Positions 27,369-34,311 of a stretch of 64,000 nucleotides of DNA are shown here, piece by piece. The position numbers were made by a program, and so were the translations under genes. Positions within the stretch are counted from its first letter, which is position 1. Each line of letters starts with the position of its first letter. Under the pieces are notes generated by a model, which did not search any database, had not been told where the DNA came from, and saw nothing but the letters and a program-made list of their open reading frames with translations. The DNA lies in NCBI GenBank assembly GCA_040221175.1, contig JAVJVK010000001.1, positions 62,001 to 126,000 on the forward strand, given 5' to 3'. The stretch is from Phycisphaerales bacterium. Lineage in GTDB: Bacteria > Planctomycetota > Phycisphaerae > Phycisphaerales > UBA1924.

Positions 27369-28227
27369 GGCCGAGCATACGGACGGACGTGCGGGTGGCG
27401 AGACACGAGGCTCGAAGTTCGGGCCCTTCCCAGAGGCGCACCCCGATCGAGGCCACGACTCGTGGCGGGTCCTTCGCATCATGAGCGAGTTTGTCGAGGG
27501 TTTTGACACCCTCGAGCGGCTGCCGCCGGCGGTCACGGTGTTCGGCTCGGCCCGCACCAAGGCCGATGACCCCATGTACGATGCCGCCCGGAAGATGGGA
27601 GCGGCATTGGCCGAGTCTGGGCTCACCGTGATCACCGGCGGCGGACCGGGCATCATGGAGGCGGCCAATCGCGGGGCGTACGACGTCGGTGGTCGATCGG
27701 TGGGCATGAACATCGCCTTGCCCATGGAACAGGAGCCAAACCCGTATCAGACCGACGAACTGACGTTCGAGTACTTCTTCGTGCGAAAGGTCATGCTGGT
27801 GAAGTACGCCCGTGCGTTCGTGATCTTTCCGGGCGGGTTCGGAACGCTGGACGAGTTCTTCGAGGCCATGACGCTGATGCAGACGCTGAAGGTCGAGCCC
27901 TTCCCGCTGATCCTGTACGGCTCGGAGTTCTGGGCCGAGCCGGTGGCGTGGATCCGAGACAAGATGTGGAACAAGTTCCGAACAATTTCTGAAGCCGACC
28001 TGTCCCTTTTTCATCTTGTGGACAGCATCGAGGGGGCCATGTCGCTGGTGAAGCGTGCGATCGAGGGCACGTACGAGACGTCTTTGCCCAGCGTCATCGG
28101 ACCTGCCGCTCGCGAAAGTGGGGAGGGAACCCGCCGTGGCGTGCGTCCCAGGCACGGTGGGCAGGCTTCGGACCAGAAAGCCGAGGGCTACCGTTCGCGG
28201 TCGGTGCGTCATTTCGAAGCAGACTGA
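27367..28227 (+). CDS. LOG-family (Rossmann-fold) nucleotide-binding protein
   Basis: 286 residues. The core reads VTVFGSARTKADDPMYDAAR, then VITGGGPGIMEAANRGAYDV and FVIFPGGFGTLDEFFEAMTL. The GGGPGIMEA and PGGxGTxxE motifs define the LYSINE DECARBOXYLASE-like/LOG family. Such proteins hydrolyse nucleoside 5'-monophosphates to base and ribose 5-phosphate; some make cytokinins. The first 37 residues and the last 50 (GEGTRRGVRPRHGGQASDQK) are polar and probably flexible. Start ATG 27367 precedes the family's conserved RVLRIMSEFVEGFDTL; ATG 27481 would remove part of it. The start codon overlaps that of folC on the other strand. The HU promoter begins just past the stop. Confidence 0.85.
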   Translation: MAEHTDGRAGGETRGSKFGPFPEAHPDRGHDSWRVLRIMSEFVEGFDTLERLPPAVTVFGSARTKADDPMYDAARKMGAALAESGLTVITGGGPGIMEAANRGAYDVGGRSVGMNIALPMEQEPNPYQTDELTFEYFFVRKVMLVKYARAFVIFPGGFGTLDEFFEAMTLMQTLKVEPFPLILYGSEFWAEPVAWIRDKMWNKFRTISEADLSLFHLVDSIEGAMSLVKRAIEGTYETSLPSVIGPAARESGEGTRRGVRPRHGGQASDQKAEGYRSRSVRHFEAD

Positions 28228-28229
28228 GG

Positions 28230-28258
28230 TTGATTCTCGTCGGCAAATCCGCGATACT
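28230..28258 (+). promoter_or_regulatory. predicted promoter of the HU-like gene
   Basis: TTGATT (28230-28235) and GATACT (28253-28258) have an ideal 17-base spacer. A start near 28265 would leave a leader of about 108 bases before the HU ATG at 28373. Confidence 0.5.
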
Positions 28259-28372
28259 GCCCGTTCGGGCGTCCGCGCTTTCGGTATGACGCCCGTCCGA
28301 ATCGCGGCGGCCGGGCAAAGTGGGGGCCGGCCGCTCATAGCCTGCTCCGGCTAGACCCCTCCAGGAGTCGAT

Positions 28373-28810
28373 ATGGCTTCCAAAGGCAACGCGAGCGTCG
28401 GCAACGACAAGAACGTGACCAAGAAGCACCTGGTGGACGAGATCACTCGCCAGACCAAGCTTTCGCGACACGACGTCCAGACCGTCGTCCAGGGCGTCCT
28501 CGATCAGATGATCGAGGCCATTGGCAGCGGCCAGCGGATCGAGATCCGGGACTTTGGCGTCTTCGAGGTGAAGTCTCGCGCGGCGCGGACCGCTCAGAAT
28601 CCGAAAACACTCGAACCGGTTCCCGTACCGCCCAAGCGTGCGGTTCGCTTCAAGCCGGGCCGGCTCATGAAGGCGGCGCTCGAGTCTCAGGTGAGCCAGC
28701 CCGCAGCCACGGGCGCGACGGCAAACGGCCATGCGGCCGAACTGCCCGAACCGCCCATCGTGGAAGTGCGCCGCGAAGAGCGCGTGCCGGCGGGGGCTGG
28801 ACGGAGCTGA
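28373..28810 (+). CDS. HU/IHF-family nucleoid DNA-binding protein with C-terminal tail
   Basis: 145 residues with AGGAG seven bases before the ATG. Residues about 14-104 are the HU fold: VTKKHLVDEITRQTKLSRHD, then IEIRDFGVFEVKSRAARTAQ, NPKTLEPVPVPPKRAVRFKP and GRLMKAALES. The intercalating proline arm is seen in NPKTLEPVPVPPKR. A Ser/Gly-rich dozen residues precede it and an Ala/Pro/Glu-rich tail of about 40 residues follows (ATGATANGHAAELPEPPIVE), which is longer than classic HU (90 residues). Such proteins bend and compact DNA. It has its own predicted promoter and the ferredoxin gene follows 152 bases later. Confidence 0.92.
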   Translation: MASKGNASVGNDKNVTKKHLVDEITRQTKLSRHDVQTVVQGVLDQMIEAIGSGQRIEIRDFGVFEVKSRAARTAQNPKTLEPVPVPPKRAVRFKPGRLMKAALESQVSQPAATGATANGHAAELPEPPIVEVRREERVPAGAGRS

Positions 28811-28962
28811 TCCGCATCACAGCCGGGAATGCATTGGGGGAGACGGCCGCCCGGGATGACGGGGTGGTCGCGGCTTCTACAATGGCGACCTGAGCCGCAC
28901 CATCCGAGCCGAAGGGCCTGATCCGGGCCCGATCGCGCTCGCTTCTGAGTTGGAGTCGTGAT

Positions 28963-29226
28963 ATGCCGCATGTGATCGCCGAGCCCTGCATCGGGACGAA
29001 GGACACCTCGTGCGTCGAGGTCTGCCCGGTTGACTGCATCCATCCGGGCAAGGACGAGGGCGACTTCGAGCAGGCCAACCAGTTGTACATCGATCCGGAC
29101 ACCTGCATCGATTGCGGGCTGTGCGTGGATGAATGCCCCGTTCAGGCGATCTTCCCCGAGGAAGACCTGCCCGAACAGTGGAACAAGTACGTCGAACTCA
29201 ATCTGGACTACTACAAGGACAAGTAG
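28963..29226 (+). CDS. fdxA: ferredoxin with two Fe-S clusters (FdxA type)
   Basis: 87 residues, close to FdxA-type 7Fe ferredoxins. The first cluster motif is CIGTKDTSCVEVCPVDCIHP, where wide Cys spacing suits a [3Fe-4S] or modified site, and the second is CIDCGLCVDECPVQAIFPEE, a classic CxxCxxCxxxCP [4Fe-4S] site. The tail (EQWNKYVELNLDYYKDK) resembles FdxA tails. It is a soluble low-potential electron carrier; partner unknown. The ATG follows GTTGGAGTCGTGAT, with GGAG eight bases upstream. TACAAT at 28878-28883 could be its -10 element, with no clear -35. Confidence 0.93.
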   Translation: MPHVIAEPCIGTKDTSCVEVCPVDCIHPGKDEGDFEQANQLYIDPDTCIDCGLCVDECPVQAIFPEEDLPEQWNKYVELNLDYYKDK

Positions 29227-29243
29227 CAGCCGGTGCCGGCCGC

Positions 29244-29768
29244 TCAGGAGCCGGGCCGATTTCGGACGCCCTGGAGCGTGGAGTTGCCCTGGCGCTCGCC
29301 TGTGGGCACGACGCTGAAGCTGCCATCGGTTTCGAGGACCACGGCATGGGCCTGCTCGAATGCGGCCAGGCCGTTGGTGCGGAGAGCCGACCGGATTTCG
29401 TCGGTCGTGACTCGGGTGCGCTTCATGGCCTCACTGAGCATGCGCCCCTCGAAGAGCAGGAGCACCGGCTCGCCGGTCACGGCCTGCTTGATGAGCCGCC
29501 ATCGTGCGCTGCTCCAGGTGACCACGAACTGGAGCGTGATGAGCAGCCCGAGGGCGGTGACGCCCTGGGCCAGGCTGACATCTTTGCTTATCAAGACCGT
29601 GGCCAGCGTCGAACCCAGGGCGATCGTGACGATGAAGTCAAACGCATTCATCTTGGATAAGGTGCGCGGGCCTGAGATCCGAAGGAAGACCACCACGGCC
29701 ACGTAGGCCAGGACGCCCACCAGCAGCGTCCGGCCGATGGTGTTCCAGTTGTCGAAGAAGATCTGCAT
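29244..29768 (-). CDS. DUF421 (YetF-like) membrane protein
   Basis: 174 residues. Three hydrophobic helices occupy the first 85 residues (RTLLVGVLAYVAVVVFLRIS; FIVTIALGSTLATVLI; GVTALGLLITLQFVVTW), with the family's RISGPRTLSKMNAFDFIVTI between the first two. A cytoplasmic alpha/beta domain follows (PVLLLFEGRMLSEAMKRTRV; LRTNGLAAFEQAHAVVLETD). DUF421 proteins such as YetF/YdfS form oligomers with unclear, perhaps sporulation- or envelope-related roles. The gene is convergent with the ferredoxin gene, 17 bases between stops. Confidence 0.85.
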   Translation of the reverse strand: MQIFFDNWNTIGRTLLVGVLAYVAVVVFLRISGPRTLSKMNAFDFIVTIALGSTLATVLISKDVSLAQGVTALGLLITLQFVVTWSSARWRLIKQAVTGEPVLLLFEGRMLSEAMKRTRVTTDEIRSALRTNGLAAFEQAHAVVLETDGSFSVVPTGERQGNSTLQGVRNRPGS

Positions 29769-29831
29769 CGCGGCCCTCCGCGTGCAGTCTATCGGAGGGA
29801 TCGCCCGCGGCGTGGCTGGATGAGCGTTCGC

Positions 29832-30395
29832 TCAGGCGGCGCTGTCGCCCTTCCTGAAGGCCGCCCGAGCGGCCGCATTGCGCTGCAGTTGCTTGTCGGT
29901 CCGCACGTTGTGGGGCGCCTCGGGCGGTTCGGTCCAGTCCTCGGCTCGGCCCAGGTCCACGGCGGCCTTCTGCACCTTGCGGTAGCCCAGCAGGCGGATG
30001 ATCTCCAGCACGTCGCTCCACGCGGGGAAGGTCACGTCGTTGCCCTTCTTGAATGCGTCGATGGCCATCAGGAACATGAACTGCTCCTGCGTCATCTCAC
30101 CCTCCTCGGCAGAGCGGTGGAAGTCGCTCAGCCGGCGTCCGCGGCCGCGACGACGCTCCAGTCCCGTGGGCCGTTCGGCACCGGGCATGTTGCGACGGTC
30201 CAGGCCCAGGCGGCGATCGACGACCTCGGCGCGCCGGGTGTCGGGCGGCGGCGAATCGTCGTCGCTGGAGAGCGAATCGGAATCGGCCAACGGGGCGATC
30301 GCCTCGTCGAGCGAGGCGGACTCGTCTTCGTTGAGTTCGAAGTCGAAGGCGTCGGATTCGTTGGCGTGATGATCGTTGCGATGTGCTTGCGGCAT
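29832..30395 (-). CDS. conserved hypothetical protein with RR-rich motif
   Basis: 187 residues, no signal peptide. The first 60 residues are acidic (FDFELNEDESASLDEAIAPL). A basic repeat-like segment follows: RRLGLDRRNMPGAERPTGLE, then RRRGRGRRLSDF. From about residue 100 there is a compact helical region, MTQEQFMFLMAIDAFKKGND, then VTFPAWSDVLEIIRLLGYRK, which I associate with small conserved planctomycete proteins of unknown function. The end is basic and Ala-rich. The gene is 63 bases downstream of the DUF421 start on the same side and 89 bases from the acidic protein gene; whether they are co-transcribed is unclear. Confidence 0.68.
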   Translation of the reverse strand: MPQAHRNDHHANESDAFDFELNEDESASLDEAIAPLADSDSLSSDDDSPPPDTRRAEVVDRRLGLDRRNMPGAERPTGLERRRGRGRRLSDFHRSAEEGEMTQEQFMFLMAIDAFKKGNDVTFPAWSDVLEIIRLLGYRKVQKAAVDLGRAEDWTEPPEAPHNVRTDKQLQRNAAARAAFRKGDSAA

Positions 30396-30484
30396 GGACG
30401 GCGTGCTCCTGGCCGCCGGCTCAGAACACGCAAGCGAGCGTCGGCCGGAGGTGGCCGGGCTCAGGGCGTGATGGGCCCTTGGCC

Positions 30485-30742
30485 TTAGAGGTCTTCGTCG
30501 TCCTCATCGGCATCTTCGTCGTCGTCGGCCACCTCATCTTCGTCGTCGTCGAGGAAGTCGGCGTCGTAGTCCTCGTCTTCCTCTTCATCGTCGTAGTCGA
30601 GGTCGTCAAAATCGTCATCGTCCTCATCGTCGTCGTAGGCCACAAGGTCCGAGTTGTCGGGCAGCCAGGGCGAGGCGGGCTCGGGAGCCAGGCCCGGAGC
30701 GGCCCAGGTGACTTCTTCGGCATCGAGCATGAGCGTGGGCAT
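30485..30742 (-). CDS. small polyacidic protein, function unknown
   Basis: 85 residues from ATG 30742 (MPTLMLDAEEVTWAAPGLAP). The first 35 residues are ordinary, with a Trp/Pro-rich segment (ASPWLPDNSDLVAYD). The rest is nearly all Asp and Glu with scattered Tyr, Leu, Phe and Ala (DDFDDLDYDDEEEDEDYDAD). Codon use there is GAC/GAT/GAA/GAG with GTC-rich antisense, as in the surrounding GC-rich genes, and the frame has an intact stop, so it is likely real. Such tails can bind basic proteins, metals or ribosomal components, but nothing points to one of these. Confidence 0.55.
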   Translation of the reverse strand: MPTLMLDAEEVTWAAPGLAPEPASPWLPDNSDLVAYDDDEDDDDFDDLDYDDEEEDEDYDADFLDDDEDEVADDDEDADEDDEDL

Positions 30743-30974
30743 GTCTGTTCGTCCGCAAGGGTGCGGCGGTAGAGAGCCGCACCGGTGGTCCAAGTGGGGA
30801 GCCGGTACACCGCGTGCTCCCGTGGCCCGTCGCCCGGCGGCCCCCTTTCCAAGGGCTGAGCGAGCGCGACCGGGGAGCGCCGCAAGGCTACACCCCTTTC
30901 GGGCCGTGTCAACTGTTCAGGCCGCCCGTCGCCGCACGCGGAGGCCCGGAGGCCCTGGGGCTACCATCGGCCTC

Positions 30975-31619
30975 ATGTCCGACACCCCCGCACCGCCCGG
31001 CACCGCACCCACCCCGCCCGCTCCCCGGGCGAGCGTTTCGCGGTTCGCGCCGGGGCCGGAGCGGTTCCACCCCGTTGCCGGGGTTGCCGGGCTGCTGCTG
31101 CCCGGCCTTGGCCACCTCGTGCTTGGGCAACCCCGACGAGCCCTGGCCATCGGCCTGGGCATCCTGGGCCTGTTCTTCGGGGGCATCCTGCTGGGTGGCA
31201 TCGACACGGTGGACAGCCGCGAGGACCGTCTCTGGTTCTACGTGCACGCGTTCGTCGGGCCGGCCACGTTCGTCGCCGACTGGGTCAACCAGAACCAGTT
31301 CAAGGCCTGGGCGATGGACGATTCGGCCCCGGGACGGCCGCAGCCGATCTTCCGGTCTGCCTTCCCGGGCGAGGTCCGTGTCGCAACCGCCCAGGATGGT
31401 CGCTTGCCCTACCCGCAACTGGCTCGCACGCCGCAGTGGGGCGATTCGGGTAGCTTCCAGGGGCGACCCGGGGCGGGCAAGTCGGTGGGCAAGGTCAACG
31501 AGGTCGCCCTCCTGATGGTCGCGCTGGCGGGCATGCTGAACCTGGTGGCGGTGCTCGATGCCCTGTTCAATCGTCGCCGACCCGAATCGGAGTTGTACGG
31601 ACGGGGGGCCACGCCATGA
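30975..31619 (+). CDS. multi-helix membrane protein (possible DUF6677-like)
   Basis: 214 residues. A Pro/Ala-rich N-terminus leads into a hydrophobic hairpin, VAGVAGLLLPGLGHLVLGQP, then RRALAIGLGILGLFFGGILL. PGLGHLVLGQPRRALA is the recurrent P-G-x-GH-x3-G motif of small TM2-like membrane proteins; similar planctomycete proteins carry the label DUF6677, though I cannot verify that. A third hydrophobic stretch (WFYVHAFVGPATFVADWV) and a last one (VNEVALLMVALAGMLNLVAV) give four helices. It is the first of three genes linked by ATGA overlaps. The 232 bases before it contain no recognised gene. Confidence 0.7.
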   Translation: MSDTPAPPGTAPTPPAPRASVSRFAPGPERFHPVAGVAGLLLPGLGHLVLGQPRRALAIGLGILGLFFGGILLGGIDTVDSREDRLWFYVHAFVGPATFVADWVNQNQFKAWAMDDSAPGRPQPIFRSAFPGEVRVATAQDGRLPYPQLARTPQWGDSGSFQGRPGAGKSVGKVNEVALLMVALAGMLNLVAVLDALFNRRRPESELYGRGATP

Positions 31620-31885
31620 GTTCGCTCCCGCTTGCGCTGACGCTCGGGTGGCGTCCGTTCATCGATCCCATCGATGCCCACGCGTGGTGGTTCCTGCTCT
31701 TGATCCCCATCGCGCTTCTCGTGAGCCTGTCCTGGAAGTCGGTGCGCATCGACGACATCAAGCGTCTGCCGCGTCCAGTGCTGGTCATGACGGCCCAGGT
31801 CATCCTGGCGATGCTGGGTCTGGGACTTGCGGCCTTCATCGGCCTGGTCGTCGTCCTTCCCCTGCTGGCGAGTATTTCGAGATGA
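31616..31885 (+). CDS. small two-helix membrane protein
   Basis: 89 residues, unknown function. Two hydrophobic helices are seen: HAWWFLLLIPIALLVSLSWK and VLVMTAQVILAMLGLGLAAF plus IGLVVVLPLLAS. Between them is a short basic cytoplasmic loop (SVRIDDIKRLPRP). The start overlaps the upstream stop by four bases (ATGA) and its own stop overlaps the next start in the same way, so the three genes are translationally coupled and the products may work together in the membrane. Confidence 0.72.
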   Translation: MSSLPLALTLGWRPFIDPIDAHAWWFLLLIPIALLVSLSWKSVRIDDIKRLPRPVLVMTAQVILAMLGLGLAAFIGLVVVLPLLASISR

Positions 31886-32352
31886 CGGCGCTTCGGCTGG
31901 TCTTGCTGGCCTGGGTGTTCGGAGCCATCGCAGCAGGCGGGTGCGTTACGCGCCCCACGGCCAACGTCGAGGGCGTCAGCATCCAGAACACGACCGCCGA
32001 GGCAGCGGTGCTCTCGTTCACCATCGTCGCGAACAACACGGGCGAGACCGAACTGCCCCTGCGGATGGTGGACTACACGCTGAGCATCGAGGGCGAGCGT
32101 GTGTTCCGTGGGCGACGCAGCGCCGAGGCGACGCTTAGCCGCAAGGACCAACAGTCGGTGGAACTTCCGGTGCCCATCGCGTGGGATGATCTGCCGGTGC
32201 GCGAGGTGCGGTATCGCTTGCGAGGCCGCCTCGGCTATACGCTACCGGGCATCTTCTGGCGCGCCATGTTCGACTCGGGGCTGTATCGCCCCGATGCGAG
32301 CTTCGAGTACGAGGGCACGCTCGATGCGTCGGCCCTGGCTCCCCGCGGCTGA
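31882..32352 (+). CDS. LEA14-like (water-stress/hypersensitive-response domain) lipoprotein
   Basis: 156 residues. Signal MTALRLVLLAWVFGAIAA ends in lipobox AGGC (Cys21). The mature part is a beta-sandwich resembling LEA14/WHy domains: VEGVSIQNTTAEAAVLSFTI, then VANNTGETELPLRMVDYTLS and RKDQQSVELPVPIAW, the usual alternation where Asn-rich strands describe how the domain contributes. WHy/LEA14 proteins are linked to stress protection; in bacteria the target is unknown. It is the last of the three coupled genes and its stop lies 4 bases from the convergent glgP stop. Confidence 0.78.
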   Translation: MTALRLVLLAWVFGAIAAGGCVTRPTANVEGVSIQNTTAEAAVLSFTIVANNTGETELPLRMVDYTLSIEGERVFRGRRSAEATLSRKDQQSVELPVPIAWDDLPVREVRYRLRGRLGYTLPGIFWRAMFDSGLYRPDASFEYEGTLDASALAPRG

Positions 32353-32355
32353 CGC

Positions 32356-34284
32356 CTACACGAAGTACAGGCCCGAGACGTATTCGCGCACCATCCGCTG
32401 TGTGGTGAAATGCGAGCCGTTGATGGCGATGGAGTGCGCCATGATGTCGGCCCACTTCGTGCGGTTTTCGTAGGTCGGCAGGATGACCTGATCGAGCTTG
32501 TCGTAGATGTCCTGGGCGTGGTTGCGGTCCTGGGTGTTGGTGGTGGGAGCCTTGCGCTTGCGGTTGGGTCCGAAGTCGTCCTTGCCGATGGCCCAGCCGG
32601 TGAGGCCCTCGATGCAGCCCTCCAGCCACCAGCCGTCCAGCGTGCTGAGGTTGGGCACGCCGTTGATGGCGGCCTTCATGCCGCTGGTGCCGCTGGCCTC
32701 CAGGGGTGGGCGCGGGGTGTTGAGCCAGATGTCGCTGCCAGCGGTCATGAGCCCGCACAGCGCCATGTTGTAGTTGGGCAGGTACACCACGCGGGCATGC
32801 TTGAGCCGCTTGGCCTTGCGCAGCGTGTCGACGATCATGGCCTGGCCCGGCTCGTCCTTGGGGTGGGCCTTGCCGGCCAGGACGACCTGGATGCCGTCGT
32901 GCTTCTCGGCGATTTCGTCGAACTTCTTAGGGTTGCGCAGCAGCAGCGTCAGCCGCTTGTACGCCGTGGCGCGGCGACCAAAGCCGATGGTGAAGGTGTC
33001 CAGGTCGAAGTCGGCGTGCGTCAGCTCGTTCACGCGATCGATCAGCGCGACCTTGGCGCGCAGGTGTGCCTTGAGCAAGGCCTTGCGATCCAGGTCGATG
33101 GCAAAGCGAAGCTCGCTGTTGTCGTCGCGCCAGCCGGGCATGTGCTTGTCAAACAGCTTCGCCATGTCGCCGCACACCCAGGTGCGGGCATGGATGCCAT
33201 TGGTGACCGATTGGATATCGTCGCGGCCGAACATCTTGCGCGAGACCTCGGCGTGGCGGCGGGCGACGGCGTTGATGCGTCCGCTGCCCCAGAAGCCCGT
33301 GAGCGTCATGTTCAGCGTGCCCTTGGGCGGGGGCGGGGGCTCGGCCACGGCGGTACCGCCGCCGTAGCGACGGCTCGCACGCTCGACCATCGGTACGCCC
33401 GCGGGCAGGGCATACGCGGGAACCGGGCCATCGTGGCTGGCGACCGCCTGGGCCACGGGCTCGGGCGGCTCGGTTGTGGCGTTCGGATTGGCTTCCATCG
33501 GCGCCTCGTGCATCGCTCCCTCGGGTTCGGGATGCAGTAACTCGACGATCTCGGGGTCGAGGATGCTGTGCACCATCTCCATGGGGAAGCGGTCGTGGCC
33601 TGCCGGCACCGGAGTGTGCGTCGTGAACACGCACTTTTCCTGAACCTCGGCCAGCACGGACGGGTCCGTTGGCTTGCGATGGCTGAAGCGTGACGTATGT
33701 CGGATCAACTCGGGCACCAGCAGGCTGGCGTGGCCCTCGTTCATGTGGTAGATCTTGATGCCGTCGCCGCCCAGGATGTTGAGCATGCGCACGCCGCCGA
33801 TGCCCAGGATCGCTTCCTGCCGCAGGCGCAGCTCGTCGTCCCCGCCGTAGAGGCGGTTGGTGATGCCGCGATGGTCCTTGCGGTTCTGGGGCAGATCGGT
33901 ATCCAGGAAGATGACCGGCGTCTCGAAGCCATGGTACTTGTCGCGGATGGCGGTCTTCCACGCGCCCACGCGCACGGTGCGGCCATCGAGCTTCACGCTG
34001 ATCTCGTTGGGCAGCCGGGTCATGAACTTCTCGGGTCGCCACGAGATGGGCTCGTCGTGCTGCGTGCCGTTGGCTTCGAGCGTCTGCTTGAAGTACCCGC
34101 CGCGATGCAGCAGCGACACGGCCACCATCGGCACCTTCAGGTTGCACGCCGACCGCACGGTGTCGCCGGCCAGGACGCCCAGCCCACCGGAGTAGGTCGG
34201 GATCTTGTCGTTGATGGCGATCTCCATCGTGAAGTAGGCCACGCGGGGATCGATGCCGAGATGCTGGTTTTGGCGTGCGGGCAT
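32356..34284 (-). CDS. glgP: alpha-glucan (glycogen) phosphorylase, GT35
   Basis: 642 residues. GlgP releases glucose 1-phosphate from glycogen ends using PLP and phosphate. The first half is VAYFTMEIAINDKIPTYSGG, then LGVLAGD and KIYHMNEGHASLLVPEL, with the substrate channel. The PLP-lysine motif is EASGTSGMKAAINGVPNLST with Lys537. It belongs to the shorter alpha-glucan phosphorylase group typical of many non-enteric bacteria. Odd feature: about 70 residues (roughly 252-322) are Pro/Ala/Glu-rich low complexity (ANPNATTEPPEPVAQAVASH ... AVAEPPPPPKG), inserted between two conserved core blocks without breaking the frame. The GT3 synthase gene is 27 bases upstream. Confidence 0.92.
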   Translation of the reverse strand: MPARQNQHLGIDPRVAYFTMEIAINDKIPTYSGGLGVLAGDTVRSACNLKVPMVAVSLLHRGGYFKQTLEANGTQHDEPISWRPEKFMTRLPNEISVKLDGRTVRVGAWKTAIRDKYHGFETPVIFLDTDLPQNRKDHRGITNRLYGGDDELRLRQEAILGIGGVRMLNILGGDGIKIYHMNEGHASLLVPELIRHTSRFSHRKPTDPSVLAEVQEKCVFTTHTPVPAGHDRFPMEMVHSILDPEIVELLHPEPEGAMHEAPMEANPNATTEPPEPVAQAVASHDGPVPAYALPAGVPMVERASRRYGGGTAVAEPPPPPKGTLNMTLTGFWGSGRINAVARRHAEVSRKMFGRDDIQSVTNGIHARTWVCGDMAKLFDKHMPGWRDDNSELRFAIDLDRKALLKAHLRAKVALIDRVNELTHADFDLDTFTIGFGRRATAYKRLTLLLRNPKKFDEIAEKHDGIQVVLAGKAHPKDEPGQAMIVDTLRKAKRLKHARVVYLPNYNMALCGLMTAGSDIWLNTPRPPLEASGTSGMKAAINGVPNLSTLDGWWLEGCIEGLTGWAIGKDDFGPNRKRKAPTTNTQDRNHAQDIYDKLDQVILPTYENRTKWADIMAHSIAINGSHFTTQRMVREYVSGLYFV

Positions 34285-34311
34285 GGGCGATGCTTCCTTC
34301 CGATAATCGAT

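Noticed and set aside
28878-28883. TACAAT as the ferredoxin promoter -10
   Set aside because: No credible -35 at a proper distance; mentioned only in the ferredoxin entry.
31567-32151. 194-codon minus-strand frame opposite the small membrane genes
   Set aside because: The plus-strand genes have signal/lipobox features and ATGA coupling; the minus frame has none.
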